From Taenia hydatigena (lineage: Eukaryota; Platyhelminthes; Cestoda; Cyclophyllidea; Taeniidae), in assembly GCA_036345935.2 (NCBI GenBank), contig JADWOT020000004.1, positions 19,883,155 through 19,947,154 on the forward strand: a stretch of 64,000 bases of DNA, written 5' to 3'. Below, piece by piece: positions 12,289-22,365 of this stretch. How positions within the stretch are numbered: position 1 is the stretch's first letter; each line of letters starts with the position of its first letter. Under the pieces are notes generated by a model. It was not told where the DNA came from and ran no database searches. It worked only from the letters and a program-made list of their open reading frames with translations. Made by a program: the position numbers and the translations under genes.

Positions 12289-13186
12289 TGCAGCTCCTCC
12301 CCTTATAATTGAAAACTGAAGGAAGCGCCTGTTTTTTTCGCTGCGACTAATAGAAACAATCAACATTAAAAATAAGCTATGCAATCGCTGTGCATTATTA
12401 AAAATAATTTTGATAAATTCATTTTTTAAATTTTTATAAATGTGTTTTGGTTAAGCGAGTTTGTGATTTTATGTGTTAAAGCAAATTTTGTTGATGGCGC
12501 CCGTACAATTTCGTCCCGAAATTCTCTGCTTTTTACACTTTAAACTTAAAGTGTGCTTACGATTCTGCTTCTTTTTGTCAAATACGATGCTCCACTGTCA
12601 CCTGACTGATTAAAAATATTTCTTTGAGTGCCAGTGTAGCACTTTGTTTGTTTAAACTACCGGTTTCGGTCAGGGTCACAGAGGTGGCCGTATTGCTTTA
12701 GCTACCTAGGCAATATGGCTGTCAGCAGCTTATTTCCCTTTGCTCGTTGAATATATATGCATTCTACTCCAGCATTCCGCCTTCTTTTGGCTTCGAGGGA
12801 GCCTCGGGACGCTAATATTCGGTGACTCCGATCCTCGTCGAAGTCGTAATACGTCGACGCTGCCAGTGCTACCAGGGTTGGAGACCATGCTGCAAGTGAA
12901 GCTCCAGTCAAACCACCCCATTCATGTACTTTTTTGGGGACCAGAAGTAACTCGTGCGAACCTAGACCCTCCACCATGCTTTCGCCAACGGATACACGGG
13001 CGAGATACATGCAAGCCACTGCCAAGCCCACCTAGGCACCTCATGTAAACTCGACCAGTCGAATCTGCCCGCTCCCGACCGGCGACTACGAGCCGCGCGA
13101 ACTACTCCACCGTTCCGCGTGTGGTCTGCTTTAATGCAACTTTATTTCATCCAGAAAGATCTGTACAAAAGAACCACTTCCGAAAA
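12289..13186. other. H2A.Z upstream region
   Basis: An 898 bp stretch between the H2A.Z start and the end of MRPL3 that must hold the H2A.Z promoter. No TATA box can be assigned with confidence. It contains an inverted copy of the dispersed repeat at about 12655-12815; the open frames here follow that repeat and are not thought to be genes. Confidence 0.6.
12655..12815 (-). repeat. Dispersed repeat copy (best-preserved, minus)
   Basis: Its reverse complement aligns over about 165 bp with 51560-51725. Shared blocks include CGAGGCTCCC, AATAAGCTGCTG, CAATACGGCCACCTC and the terminal GACCGAAACCGGTAGTTTAA. No coding capacity is evident. The family is unnamed; a SINE or short non-autonomous element would fit, but no tail or target-site duplication was confirmed. 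Confidence 0.85.
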
Positions 13187-15465
13187 TTAATCGTTCATGC
13201 CTTCGCTCTCCTCAAAGGTAATGCTCGGTTCATCAAATCGATGAATAGACGGATGAAATATGTCATCAGCAAACTCATCAAACAAATCCTGTAGCCCTTC
13301 CTCGGACGAAGATGATGAGGGAGAGGGGAGACTGGGAGGAAACCACGTAGGATTTGGGGGAGGGTTCTCGTTGCGTTCATGCCATCGGTTGATCAGCCAA
13401 GAGTCGTGGAGAAGGCAGAAAGAGTGCACTGGGCCTGCTGTTGATCCCGACAGGTAAATCAAATTCAACCGAGGATTCATTCGAAGAATCTGTGGCAAAA
13501 AAAACAAGTTTACCACTAGTGACCAAATGTAAACTCATTCAAGGGTTTTTTCAACCTGAAGGCCACGCGACGAACGATATCTATTGCCCATTACACCATG
13601 CATTCGCTTGCCTCGAAGAACTTTTCGCTGCAAAGGAAAAAAACGTGCCACCAGCGCCATTATTTGGAGAGGAAGTAATCCTAGAGAAACGCACTCCACC
13701 ACCGGCCAAACTGCCGATTCTTCGATGAAACTTCGTACTGCCATGAGCTGCGGGTCCACCACTCATTCCCCAGCGCTCGATTACACCTTGAAATCCACGA
13801 TTTATCCTAGCAACAGTCAAAAACAAGTGGGAAGAGCTAGCTATTATTATCACTACTAAACAAGAAAGGAGCATGCGCTCTTTCGGGATAGTAACCTTGA
13901 AATGCAATTCGAGAATAATGTTGGATGGTTGATCATTCTCACTGCCAGATAAACGCCATAAATAGAGGCATACTGTGACAAACACACAGCTTCTTGTAGC
14001 AAAAGAGATAGCATAAACACTCACGTCCTAGCCGTGACATCCACATAGTCGCCAACACGGAAGTGGTTTAGCGTGATTTGAGTACCTAAAGGTGCAGGAA
14101 GTTCGATCATTTCTTCCCAAAAAAATAGAACAAAGAGTCAACAGTGATTTCACCAGGTTCAAGAGCAGCATCGGGACTGACGAGGAAGCGCGTAATTTTG
14201 CGTTTGGGAGGAACGCCAGCGGAGGTAAAGAGACCACACCACTCGGCCGTGAATTCGACCGGATCGGCTGACATCGCGCCTACGATTTGGAGGCCCCAGC
14301 GACGCTGGTTGACCCACGAAGGTACGTGCCTATTGGTCAGCCAGTAGCCTCGGGGATCCTTCAAACTCAGGTACCGGTCAAGGTCGGAGGGGGGGACGTA
14401 GCGGAGGGCATGATTATCGGGCACCTAAGAATCGCGCTACCGTTATTAGCCAACCAAGTTGTTCGATAATAAGGATATGCGGCAACACTACAACTTACGC
14501 ATTTAGCCAAAGAACTTGGCTAAAATATTAGGCTTGCGATCAAAGTTCAAAACTACGGCATATTTGGACTCAGTTGCAGATTGAGAGTAAAATGCCAAAC
14601 TCCAACAAGGAAATACAAGAATGAAGAAAACGAAACGCGAAAGAAGAGAACCGAGATTTCAGCTTCTATAATTCACAAGCAAGCTAGCGTTTAGGCCTGG
14701 AAATAAGGGGAGGATGCATTGCAAGTTTTTTATTAACTCCACTTGATTATGACACCAAAACAAATGTGACACTGCGTCTCAAGTACCCAGATGATAGCAG
14801 AAGGGTTAAAACCACAAAACAAACAATGAAAGGATGCAAACCATGTTTGATTTCAAGTATGAGGACAGGGCCATTTCATTCATGAATAGAAGTGAGGATT
14901 CTTAAATGAAGTCTTGTAAGTGTCAATAATAGCTGAATTGATAAAATAGACAATCTTGGCCAAAGCACCGAGAGCAAATCAGAATTCAATTATATATTAC
15001 TACAGCTAATTGAAAGCATATCCAACGTCAGAATCCGGTTCATGAAAACTAGCACAAAATACCGTGTGTATGGCTTGCATATGAAATTACCTGTACAATG
15101 GTACAGTCGACCTTTTTACCAGTTTTTGTCCACATTGGATAGATTCCCAATTTTACGGCTACTAGACCACAGCGTTGGGTCTGCATGGGAAGCCAAGGTC
15201 GATTGGCTTCAGATGTAAAATTAGTGGGGGTAAATCGATCGACGATAAGCTTCTGGCGTTCAGCAGCAAGAAATCCGAGGTTCTCTTTTGATACATCTTC
15301 GTTGCAACATGGGTCAGCCTTCTGATCCACCCAGTAGGGCTTTCGCCGGTTCATCCACGGATAAACAAATTTAGTTAATTTTCCCAACTGACGAACACAT
15401 GAAAGTTGTGCAGTAAATCCACCTGCGAGCAAAACCGAACCGAACCTACTTGCAAAACGGACCAT
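13187..15465 (-). CDS. MRPL3: Mitochondrial large-subunit ribosomal protein uL3m
   Basis: A structural protein of the mitochondrial 39S subunit near the peptidyl-transferase centre. Six exons in coding order: 15091-15465, 14154-14424, 14025-14112, 13695-13806, 13556-13627 and 13187-13489; total 406 residues (human 348). Seen: a basic, hydroxylated N-terminus compatible with mitochondrial import; QRCGLVAVKLGIYPMWTK, matching the start of the uL3 fold; HFRVGDYVDVTART; the hallmark GFQGVIERWGMSGGPAAHG with HRRIG; KRMHGVMGN; ILRMNPRLNLIYLSG; and a C-terminal DEPSITFEES like the human end. A 41 bp intron (14113-14153) is needed to move from the LEP to the MIELPAP segment in frame. Intron 1 is 666 bp and holds nothing recognised. 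Confidence 0.95.
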
Positions 15466-18400
15466 TACATTTGCCAGACTAATTTGGTCAAGATGGAATC
15501 GACTCCATTTTAGCCAATCACAACAATGATAACGATCGAGAAATTATTCTAGATTTTACTTTCTCTGTGAGACTCATTGTCATAGCATCATAATCATTGC
15601 TGCGTTTTAAATTTGTTTAATAAAAGACTGCATTTTGTCCGGTGAAATTAGACTATTTTCACTTAGAAGGATAAAGCATATTTTTAAAAAGCCTTTAAAT
15701 TTAATTTCCCATTGGTCATATAATTATCGACTATCATGAGCACAAAGCAACCTTAGTAATCTTGGGACCGCATAATCATATAATTCAGTAAGGTTTGTGC
15801 TGCTGCACTTTGAGACTCCCTCAAGATGAATTCGGCATAATACTTAAACTGAATGCAAACCTTGGGCATATGGAAGAGCTTTATGCTGCTGGCATGGCCA
15901 TAAGCCTTGCTCACTAGGCAAGGGCAAACAGATGGAGACCCAAAATGTATATTTTGCCCAAATTGATGGTTGAACATCCTACGCATAGCAATGGCAGTTT
16001 AAAGTAGAAATTAATGAGATATTCAAGTCATCTATTTAATTGCAGACGCATGGTATCTCATGTCTTGGGTAAACTCGCATGGAAATAATTGACTTTTACT
16101 TACGTTATGCTGTGTCTCTTGTGCGGAATCGGGGCGCCACAGTATTTGTGCATCTGCGTACATGTTTTGCCTCAAAAAGGCTATCGCAATGTTAGCTTAT
16201 TGTCGTTGCGCGATACGCTACTTCGTCTTCGTACACTATTATTGATTACTAGCTAGTTCCTGTCGTGAAGCCGCTTCAAGCTACCCCAGAATTAAGGGTG
16301 GGTGGATATCCCCACAGAGAAGGGTGAGGTGATGAGTTGCGAGGACTGAGGAGCTCTCAATATCAAAGGTGTGACTGAGCTAGAGAGCAAGTATTCAATC
16401 TAATTAGAAGAAAGGACTTCACCAGAGAAGAGAATCAGTCGCACAAATGGTCATTTCTTACAGCATTTGCAGAACTCATGTTACCAATGTCCTGCTACCG
16501 GCGAAGAAACAAACTAAGCTGCTCGGAAAGCCATTCCTTATAGATTTTTATAACCTCTATCGGCATAGTAGTGCAGTACGCCGGGCCATCCCTGAAGTCG
16601 CAGAAAGCCGCATCGGAAGGCCAGAAGATTTATTACAAACTTACTGAATGGCTGAGAGGCGACTCGCTGGCCTCAAAGGTCATGCCTTTGAGCGAAACTA
16701 CAACTGAAGAGGCTTAGTTGCCCTTGTAATTATATGTGAAATCAAGCTATTTACCAAATCACTACATATCACAATCCCCTCATTTTGAGCATCGTTTTCA
16801 GCGCACTCCGCGCCGGATCAAGCCGTGTGCTGACAACCACAACGCAGTCGGTGCTTTAAACATAATAGCATCCACGAACCGGCTCCGCTATTCACCAACT
16901 TTGCTTGCAACTTGAAGGACAGTTTATCTCGACGTCGCCTATGCATCCTGGTGACTCCACCGATTCTGTAGTTTCGTCCATATTGTTTTACAACGGGGAC
17001 GCCAAGATTCCCTTTACTAATTGTATGAGTACTAGCCTAAGAGCAGAGTCATTAAATAAAAAGAACAGTTTAGAACAGTGTCTTGAAAGTAGTTTTGGCA
17101 TCCATTCCTTCTCCCCATTTCATTGCTTTCAGTTCGGTTCTGACCAGCCACCTATACATTCATTCATCCATCCGTCGGGGCTCCATTCAAAAAATAGTGT
17201 TGTTGCTACAGCATTGAAACCTTTATGTTAGCACTGTAGAAAGCTCCGTTACGACTAGTGCCGCTTTATTTGTTATCAGCGTTCCTGAATGTCACGGGAC
17301 CAAGTAGATTAGTAAATAAAGTCATCACTGTCAACCTCTCTGTTTGGAGACGCTACAGGTTCTCCATCAGTAACTGATGGCCTTCTTCTGACCCATTAAG
17401 GCACAGTATTTAGCTAGTGGAATTAATATAATTGCCAGTTTTGACAGGATACATTTGCCGATGGCGTAAGAGAATAGAAAATGAGCTACTAACATAGAGA
17501 AGATCCGCCTGCCTTGTTGCTTCTCCCGTGTCTTACAGTAGGTTGGATTTTAGTGAGTTGTGCTGAATTAGCCCTATTTTTTCTTATAAAACACAAAAAC
17601 AAATCCACTTTGCTCTTTTTTTCGCTCGCTAATTTTTAACAGCCTACTGACAGCTAAGCGATTGCGGTCAAACACGCAGCTGTACCCTCGTGTGTGCGTG
17701 TGTGTGGCCCGAACAGTTGTCATCGCTAGGGCTTCAGACAACACGGCACCGCGGCACAGGGACAGAGGTGTGAAAACCACCAATCATTTTCGCACCTTAA
17801 CACCTACATGGCGATCAATCGTCGTCAGGGCTTAGAGGGGAGGGGAAGGGAAGGGGAGGGAGCAGGGGAGAGAGGGAGGAGAAGAGGGCTTAATTCGGTA
17901 GAGGGGAGCGCAGCTGTTACCGCCTTTGCCTCTGGTATGCGCATGCTAATAGTCGTGCGGTTAGGCTGATTTACCTACACAGATTTCTTTAAAAAATGAA
18001 ACAGTCCATGCGATTCTTCGTGCCTCAACCGTCTTAATCATCATTGGAGTAACGCAGTATTACACTTTAAAAGTCGATTGTGTTTATGTAGAGGTCTTAG
18101 AGGTTTTGTCTGTCGAATGCCTAACTTTAACACCCTAGACATGGAGACCAATGTGTCTTAGAAAGTGATACTATCTTATGACCACGAATGGCAAGATGAC
18201 AGCTTTAGTAAATGTGGGTAAATAGGCTCCATAACATCCAAGGCACTACTCTTTCGAAATTTAAAATCCAGGAGAGCATTTCCTATCTCCTGTTGTAACT
18301 TTTACAGAGCCAGATGGACTATCGAGCTCCAAAATATTTCTCTTGCGTTTACCGTTCGGGTTTGGTAAGACAACAACTTAGATGCTCCGTCGCCCTCCCT

Positions 18401-18991
18401 CCGCCAAGTGGGCTGACACTCGACCTGTATCAGTAGTCCCAAGATCTACCGTAAGTCGACAGTAGGTCTTCTTTCCGAGCACAGCGTATTCGTTCGTCTG
18501 CAAGAAAGTCTCGTGGTGCTGCATCCGAAAGATTCCTGAATTCCATTCGCCCTTGACGGCATCACAGAACCATCCTCAATGATGGTCATTATAAAAATCA
18601 TTTGACCAACATTAGCCGATTCCCTTTAAACACGATTTTATTGCATAACAAAGTTTTACGACTGGCTAGACAAAAAAATCCATTACAATCTAAAAAATGG
18701 TTTTGTTTGATGTTGATGGTTATCGAATAATTATACAGCGACCTTTTATTGCTTAATTTAGTTTAAAAGATACCTATTTCAATATTCAAAATACAGCTTA
18801 AGCCAATACACAGGTCCTGGACTCAACAAAGTCTTTTATTCAAAAAACGAGCCACTAAGAGCTTTCATAGAACCTAATTCTTAACTCTCTAACCAGCGGC
18901 AAAGGGAATTCAAAGTTTCTATTATCACTGCCCTTGAACAAAATGAACTAATAAGATAAAATTAGGCCTTGCGAAAAGTACACTTTTTCGT
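15466..18991. other. Gene-poor intergenic region
   Basis: About 3.5 kb between the divergently placed MRPL3 start and the noggin-like stop. Open frames are short, lack family motifs and do not link through splice sites. It contains a weak dispersed-repeat copy near 15805-15935 and a purine-rich G/A tract at about 17830-17890. No RNA gene recognised. Confidence 0.6.
15805..15935 (+). repeat. Degenerate dispersed repeat copy
   Basis: Shares the GAGACTCCCTC-AAG start, the GGCATAAT block and the GCTGCTGGCATGGCC block with the family consensus inferred from the 12.7, 46.7 and 51.6 kb copies, but is diverged. Confidence 0.5.
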
Positions 18992-19675
18992 CTACCGACA
19001 GGCGCATTTGCATGAAATGAGAATTGGTTTCTGCATGCGATACCAATTGCAAGCGGTCTCGTCCCTGTAAGGTGGACAGACGTACCTCAGCAGCACCACA
19101 GTGGCCTCCTCATAACCTACACAGAACATCCCTGGAGGTAGGGAGCATGAGGTGCCTCCAAGATTGACACATCGTCCTTCCTTTACCCATCGGGGCCAAT
19201 ACTGCTCTCCGTAGTCGTGCCATGTGTAGAGAATTGGGCAAACACTAGACACTGCAGCTATTCGCCCGAATCGGCGCTCAGAAATTCCCTTGATGTGCAA
19301 TCTGAGGGCACTCAGTCGCTCCTTTACTCCTCTGAGGTGGATTCTCTTTTCTTTCGGAAAAATTAGTTGACCTTGAGGGTAAAAAATTGACTCCTGCGGT
19401 TGCGAGATTGCAAGAAGATTTGGATTAAAAAACCGGGGCCCCAGAATGAAAAGCATTTCTCGTGTGGAGAGAAGGGCGCGAGGAGGCACAGGGGGTAATG
19501 CCTCAAACAGTAGTGGGTACTCCCTAGATAGTGAGGGTATGTTTTGGTTGCGGCTGCGGAAGAGGTGCCATGCAGTTTCAGAGAGGGTTTGATTAATATC
19601 AGGATAATATGGAGTTGAATTTGCGATATCAAGGAAAGATGTGATAATCAACCAAGATAGAAGGCGTTTTGACAT
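18992..19675 (-). CDS. Noggin-like secreted BMP antagonist
   Basis: Noggin family proteins are secreted cystine-knot antagonists that bind BMP ligands. A single exon encodes 227 residues from the ATG at 19673-19675; the upstream in-frame extension lacks an ATG near its start, and this ATG opens directly into a signal peptide (MSKRLLSWLIITSFLDIANS). Residues 146-227 match the noggin cystine-knot region: CPILYTWHDYGEQYWPRW, CSLPPGMFC, LLRYVC, CNWY and the terminal CKCAC. All nine cysteines of the vertebrate noggin C-terminal domain are present in the same order (CP, GRC, SC, FC, VC, AC, C-K-C-A-C). The middle region (about 30-145) is diverged, with one likely N-glycosylation site (NQT). The protein resembles noggin or noggin-like flatworm genes; which subgroup cannot be decided here. 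It is intronless, like vertebrate NOG. Confidence 0.92.
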   Translation of the reverse strand: MSKRLLSWLIITSFLDIANSTPYYPDINQTLSETAWHLFRSRNQNIPSLSREYPLLFEALPPVPPRALLSTREMLFILGPRFFNPNLLAISQPQESIFYPQGQLIFPKEKRIHLRGVKERLSALRLHIKGISERRFGRIAAVSSVCPILYTWHDYGEQYWPRWVKEGRCVNLGGTSCSLPPGMFCVGYEEATVVLLRYVCPPYRDETACNWYRMQKPILISCKCACR

Positions 19676-20407
19676 GATCAAAGTCGTACAAACTGAGTTT
19701 GATGACAAATACGGCACATGTAGCCTTTTGACCAATCGGGTGGCAACTTCGGTACCCCTGCTAGCCAATCATCAATGTGCCGTTTTGGGCGGGGAATTCA
19801 ATTAGACAGGTAACAATGTAAGGCTTAATTGGTATTTAAAACATTGTCCTTGCAATAAATCTTGCCCAAGTTGCCCGTTTCGGTATAAATTTTCCAAGCA
19901 ATGCAAGCTTTAGAGAAACTTTGGTTTTAATGAAGAGAATACACACAATTCCTCGGCTAGCATGAAAGATTTAACTTGCAAGAAGTGCAAAATTTGGCAT
20001 TTAGTCCTTGAGTTGGTTATTCTTCAATGACATGGTTAGAAGCAGCTGATTACTTCCCTTTTTAATGCTTTAGGTGCCCCATTTTAACTCAAGTTCGTCT
20101 GTTACCCATTGGGCCAATTCATTCGTATTTCTAAGCAAATCGTATAGCGGCAGCTTTATTGTCGCCTATTCAACCCACAGAGTTCTTCGCCGCTTTCCAA
20201 AGCAGACAACAATCGACGCTCTGACTTAGGAGGAAATTACAATGTGTTTGATTTAAAATGGAGCCTAACCAATCAGAATGCAAATCCAAGATTTTTATTT
20301 ACTCGAAATTAAATAAAATAAAGTACATGTGAAAAGAAACTTCTATCTACATTTTAAAAAATCGAGAAAGTGGAAAATAAGACGACCTCAAATATGTGCT
20401 ATCATCA
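19676..20407. other. Noggin upstream region / PKA 3' flank
   Basis: A 732 bp AT-rich spacer. It must include the noggin-like promoter and the 3' flank of the PKA-like gene, both on -. No coding signal or repeat copy recognised. Confidence 0.5.
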
Positions 20408-21439
20408 CTAAAATTCCGCGAATTCCGCCTTAAATTTCTCCCTGTCAGCAATTTTTAGTTTCTCCTCATCCCACTTTTCAAAGTTGCTTGCATCACCGGG
20501 ACTCTTCACCTTCGGCACATACGGCGGTCGCACACTCTGGTTGAAAACGGCCATAAAATCGACGTCGCTGAAGTAGGCGTGTCCCTTGATGTCCATAATG
20601 CCATTACGAAGGTTTCCAAAGCGCCTCGAGAGATCAGTTTGAATGAGATTCTTGATGAGGTCTTTTAGATCTGGACTGAATTGGTTGGTAAACTTTATTT
20701 TGCCTGAAATGATGTGCTCAAACGTTTTCATCTGCTCCTGATGCATGAAGGGGGGGAAGCCTGTGGTCATTTCGTAGAGAAGCACTCCATAAGCCCACCA
20801 ATCCACTGCGTGGGCATATCCCTTGTTCATGATAATCTCCGGCGCCATGTAGTCCGGGGTTCCACACAGAGTCCACGTGCGCTTATCCTTGGGCAGAAGC
20901 TTTGCGAATCCAAGGTCTGCAACTTTGATAAAGCCCTCTCCGGTTATAAGCAGATTCTCAGGTTTTAAATCTCGATAAGTGATGGAGAGGTAGTGGAGGT
21001 ATTCAAACGCCAGCAGGACCTGAGCTGCGTAAAACTTGACCATACCCTCAGGAAAGCGACGCATGTTTCGCAACAGAGCGAACATCTCTCCTCCCACGAC
21101 AAATTCCATTACCATGTAAAGATAGCTATTATCTTTAAAACTGTAAGCTAATTTGATGATTTGGTTGACATTGCATGCTGCCAGGATGCGTTTCTCCATT
21201 ATGGCGTTGTCAATTTGTCGTGACTTAACCACTTCCAGCTTAGAGAGAACCTTCATTGCGTAGTACTTCTCCGTATCCCGATAGCGAACCAACAGAACCC
21301 GGCCAAATGCGCCCCGCCCAAGGGTTCGAATGCGTGTGAAGTCATCCCAAGTAGCAGTGTTCTTGGGGGGCGAATTGAAAACCTCAAAAAACCCTCGGGA
21401 CTTTGCTTCGAGAATCTTTTGGAACTCCGCTTGCGCCAT
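20408..21439 (-). CDS. Intronless PKA catalytic-subunit-like kinase
   Basis: An AGC-family Ser/Thr kinase closest to the cAMP-dependent kinase catalytic subunit; 343 residues (human PRKACA 351) in one exon. Seen: the PKA-like A-helix and linker ending NTATWDDFTRI; the glycine loop LGRGAFGRV (residues 36-44); the ATP-anchoring Lys in YAMKVL; the helix-C Glu in MEKRIL; the PKA-type catalytic loop YRDLKPENLL; DLG in place of DFG (VADLGFAK); the activation-loop Thr in TWTLCGTPDYMAPEI; HAVDWWAYGVLLYEM; and the C-terminal hydrophobic FAEF. Residue 2 is Ala, so there is no N-myristoylation site. The Arg/Ser-rich turn motif before the C-terminus is changed (KIADREKF). The lack of introns beside multi-exon neighbours suggests a retroposed copy, yet the frame is intact, so it is probably expressed. 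Confidence 0.94.
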   Translation of the reverse strand: MAQAEFQKILEAKSRGFFEVFNSPPKNTATWDDFTRIRTLGRGAFGRVLLVRYRDTEKYYAMKVLSKLEVVKSRQIDNAIMEKRILAACNVNQIIKLAYSFKDNSYLYMVMEFVVGGEMFALLRNMRRFPEGMVKFYAAQVLLAFEYLHYLSITYRDLKPENLLITGEGFIKVADLGFAKLLPKDKRTWTLCGTPDYMAPEIIMNKGYAHAVDWWAYGVLLYEMTTGFPPFMHQEQMKTFEHIISGKIKFTNQFSPDLKDLIKNLIQTDLSRRFGNLRNGIMDIKGHAYFSDVDFMAVFNQSVRPPYVPKVKSPGDASNFEKWDEEKLKIADREKFKAEFAEF

Positions 21440-22365
21440 GATCTACTCACACGGGCTGACCATGGACAAAATTAATTTAGCATACTCCACTTTTCCAGAT
21501 GGTGTGATGGGAAAATATAGTGAATATCTTCCACCATTCAAGCCCTTCAATCAATCGATAGCGGTGCTGAAGAGCGCGTGGAATTTCAGAATGTTGACAT
21601 CACGTGACCTTGAAATGCCATTCTTCACGAAATGTTAGGGTGCGACTGTCGGAGGTTTTTTGTCATGCAACTTTAATCGGTAAGAACGATGTCAATGTTA
21701 TTTTTAAGACTTTCCTCCCACACTTTGCAAATCGTGTTTCGCAGTTGCTGCGAGGCATGGGGAGAAATTTTTTGTCTCAGCTGTAGTGTGTTACTTCAGC
21801 TGCACGGTTATCTACCGGTCTTGGTGGCGAAGCACTCTGGAGCGCTGATATTGTACCTCTAGGCCTCTAGGCTACGTGAGTGCCCTCAAGCCCTACTGTG
21901 CGTCTAAAATACATAATCTACTCAAGTATAATGCATTTTTAGCCTCCAGAAAAGGCCCAAAGCGCTATAGTTACAATAACCGCATCTTACAACGAATCTT
22001 TTTTGGCTTTTTATATTAGTCATATTGTATCAGTTTCACAATGGACTTCATATTCGGTAACTAACAGAATTATTAATTCGCTGTAATGTATCGATAACAA
22101 GCCGCGACCGAATCTCACATAAGGCATATGTGAATAGGCATTTTGAAGATTCGCATATAAAAGAAAAATAACTGACTTAGCAATTGGTTAGAAATGACAA
22201 ATCAAGTCTTCTTACACAATTGTCACTAGTCTAATGAAAGTCAATTCATTTGAAATGGCAAAAAACCTGTTGTGTTGCTTTGAGTTGGTGTAGGTATGAT
22301 GCTCTGTAAGGGTGCAAATGCAAAATGTCGCAGCGTCCATAAAGCAAATGCTGACGGTGTTGGCT
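21440..22365. other. PKA-like upstream region / cyclase 3' flank
   Basis: A 926 bp AT-rich spacer that includes a degenerate minus-strand dispersed-repeat copy at about 21850-21955. No gene recognised. Confidence 0.55.
21850..21955 (-). repeat. Degenerate dispersed repeat copy
   Basis: Contains CTCAAGCCCTACTGTGCGTC, followed by an AATACATAATCTACTC block and GCCTCCAG, the reverse complement of family blocks seen in the 27.8 kb and 46.7 kb copies. Confidence 0.55.

Noticed and set aside
12702..13048. Overlapping frames on both strands near 12.7-13.0 kb
   Set aside because: They lie on and next to a dispersed-repeat copy with many relatives lacking the frame.
13441..13728. Plus-strand frame inside MRPL3
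   Set aside because: Shadow of MRPL3 exons 4-6 on the minus strand, which carry the conserved protein.
17830..17890. G/A-rich tract, considered as a telomere-like or satellite repeat
   Set aside because: There is no regular unit length; it is simple low-complexity sequence.
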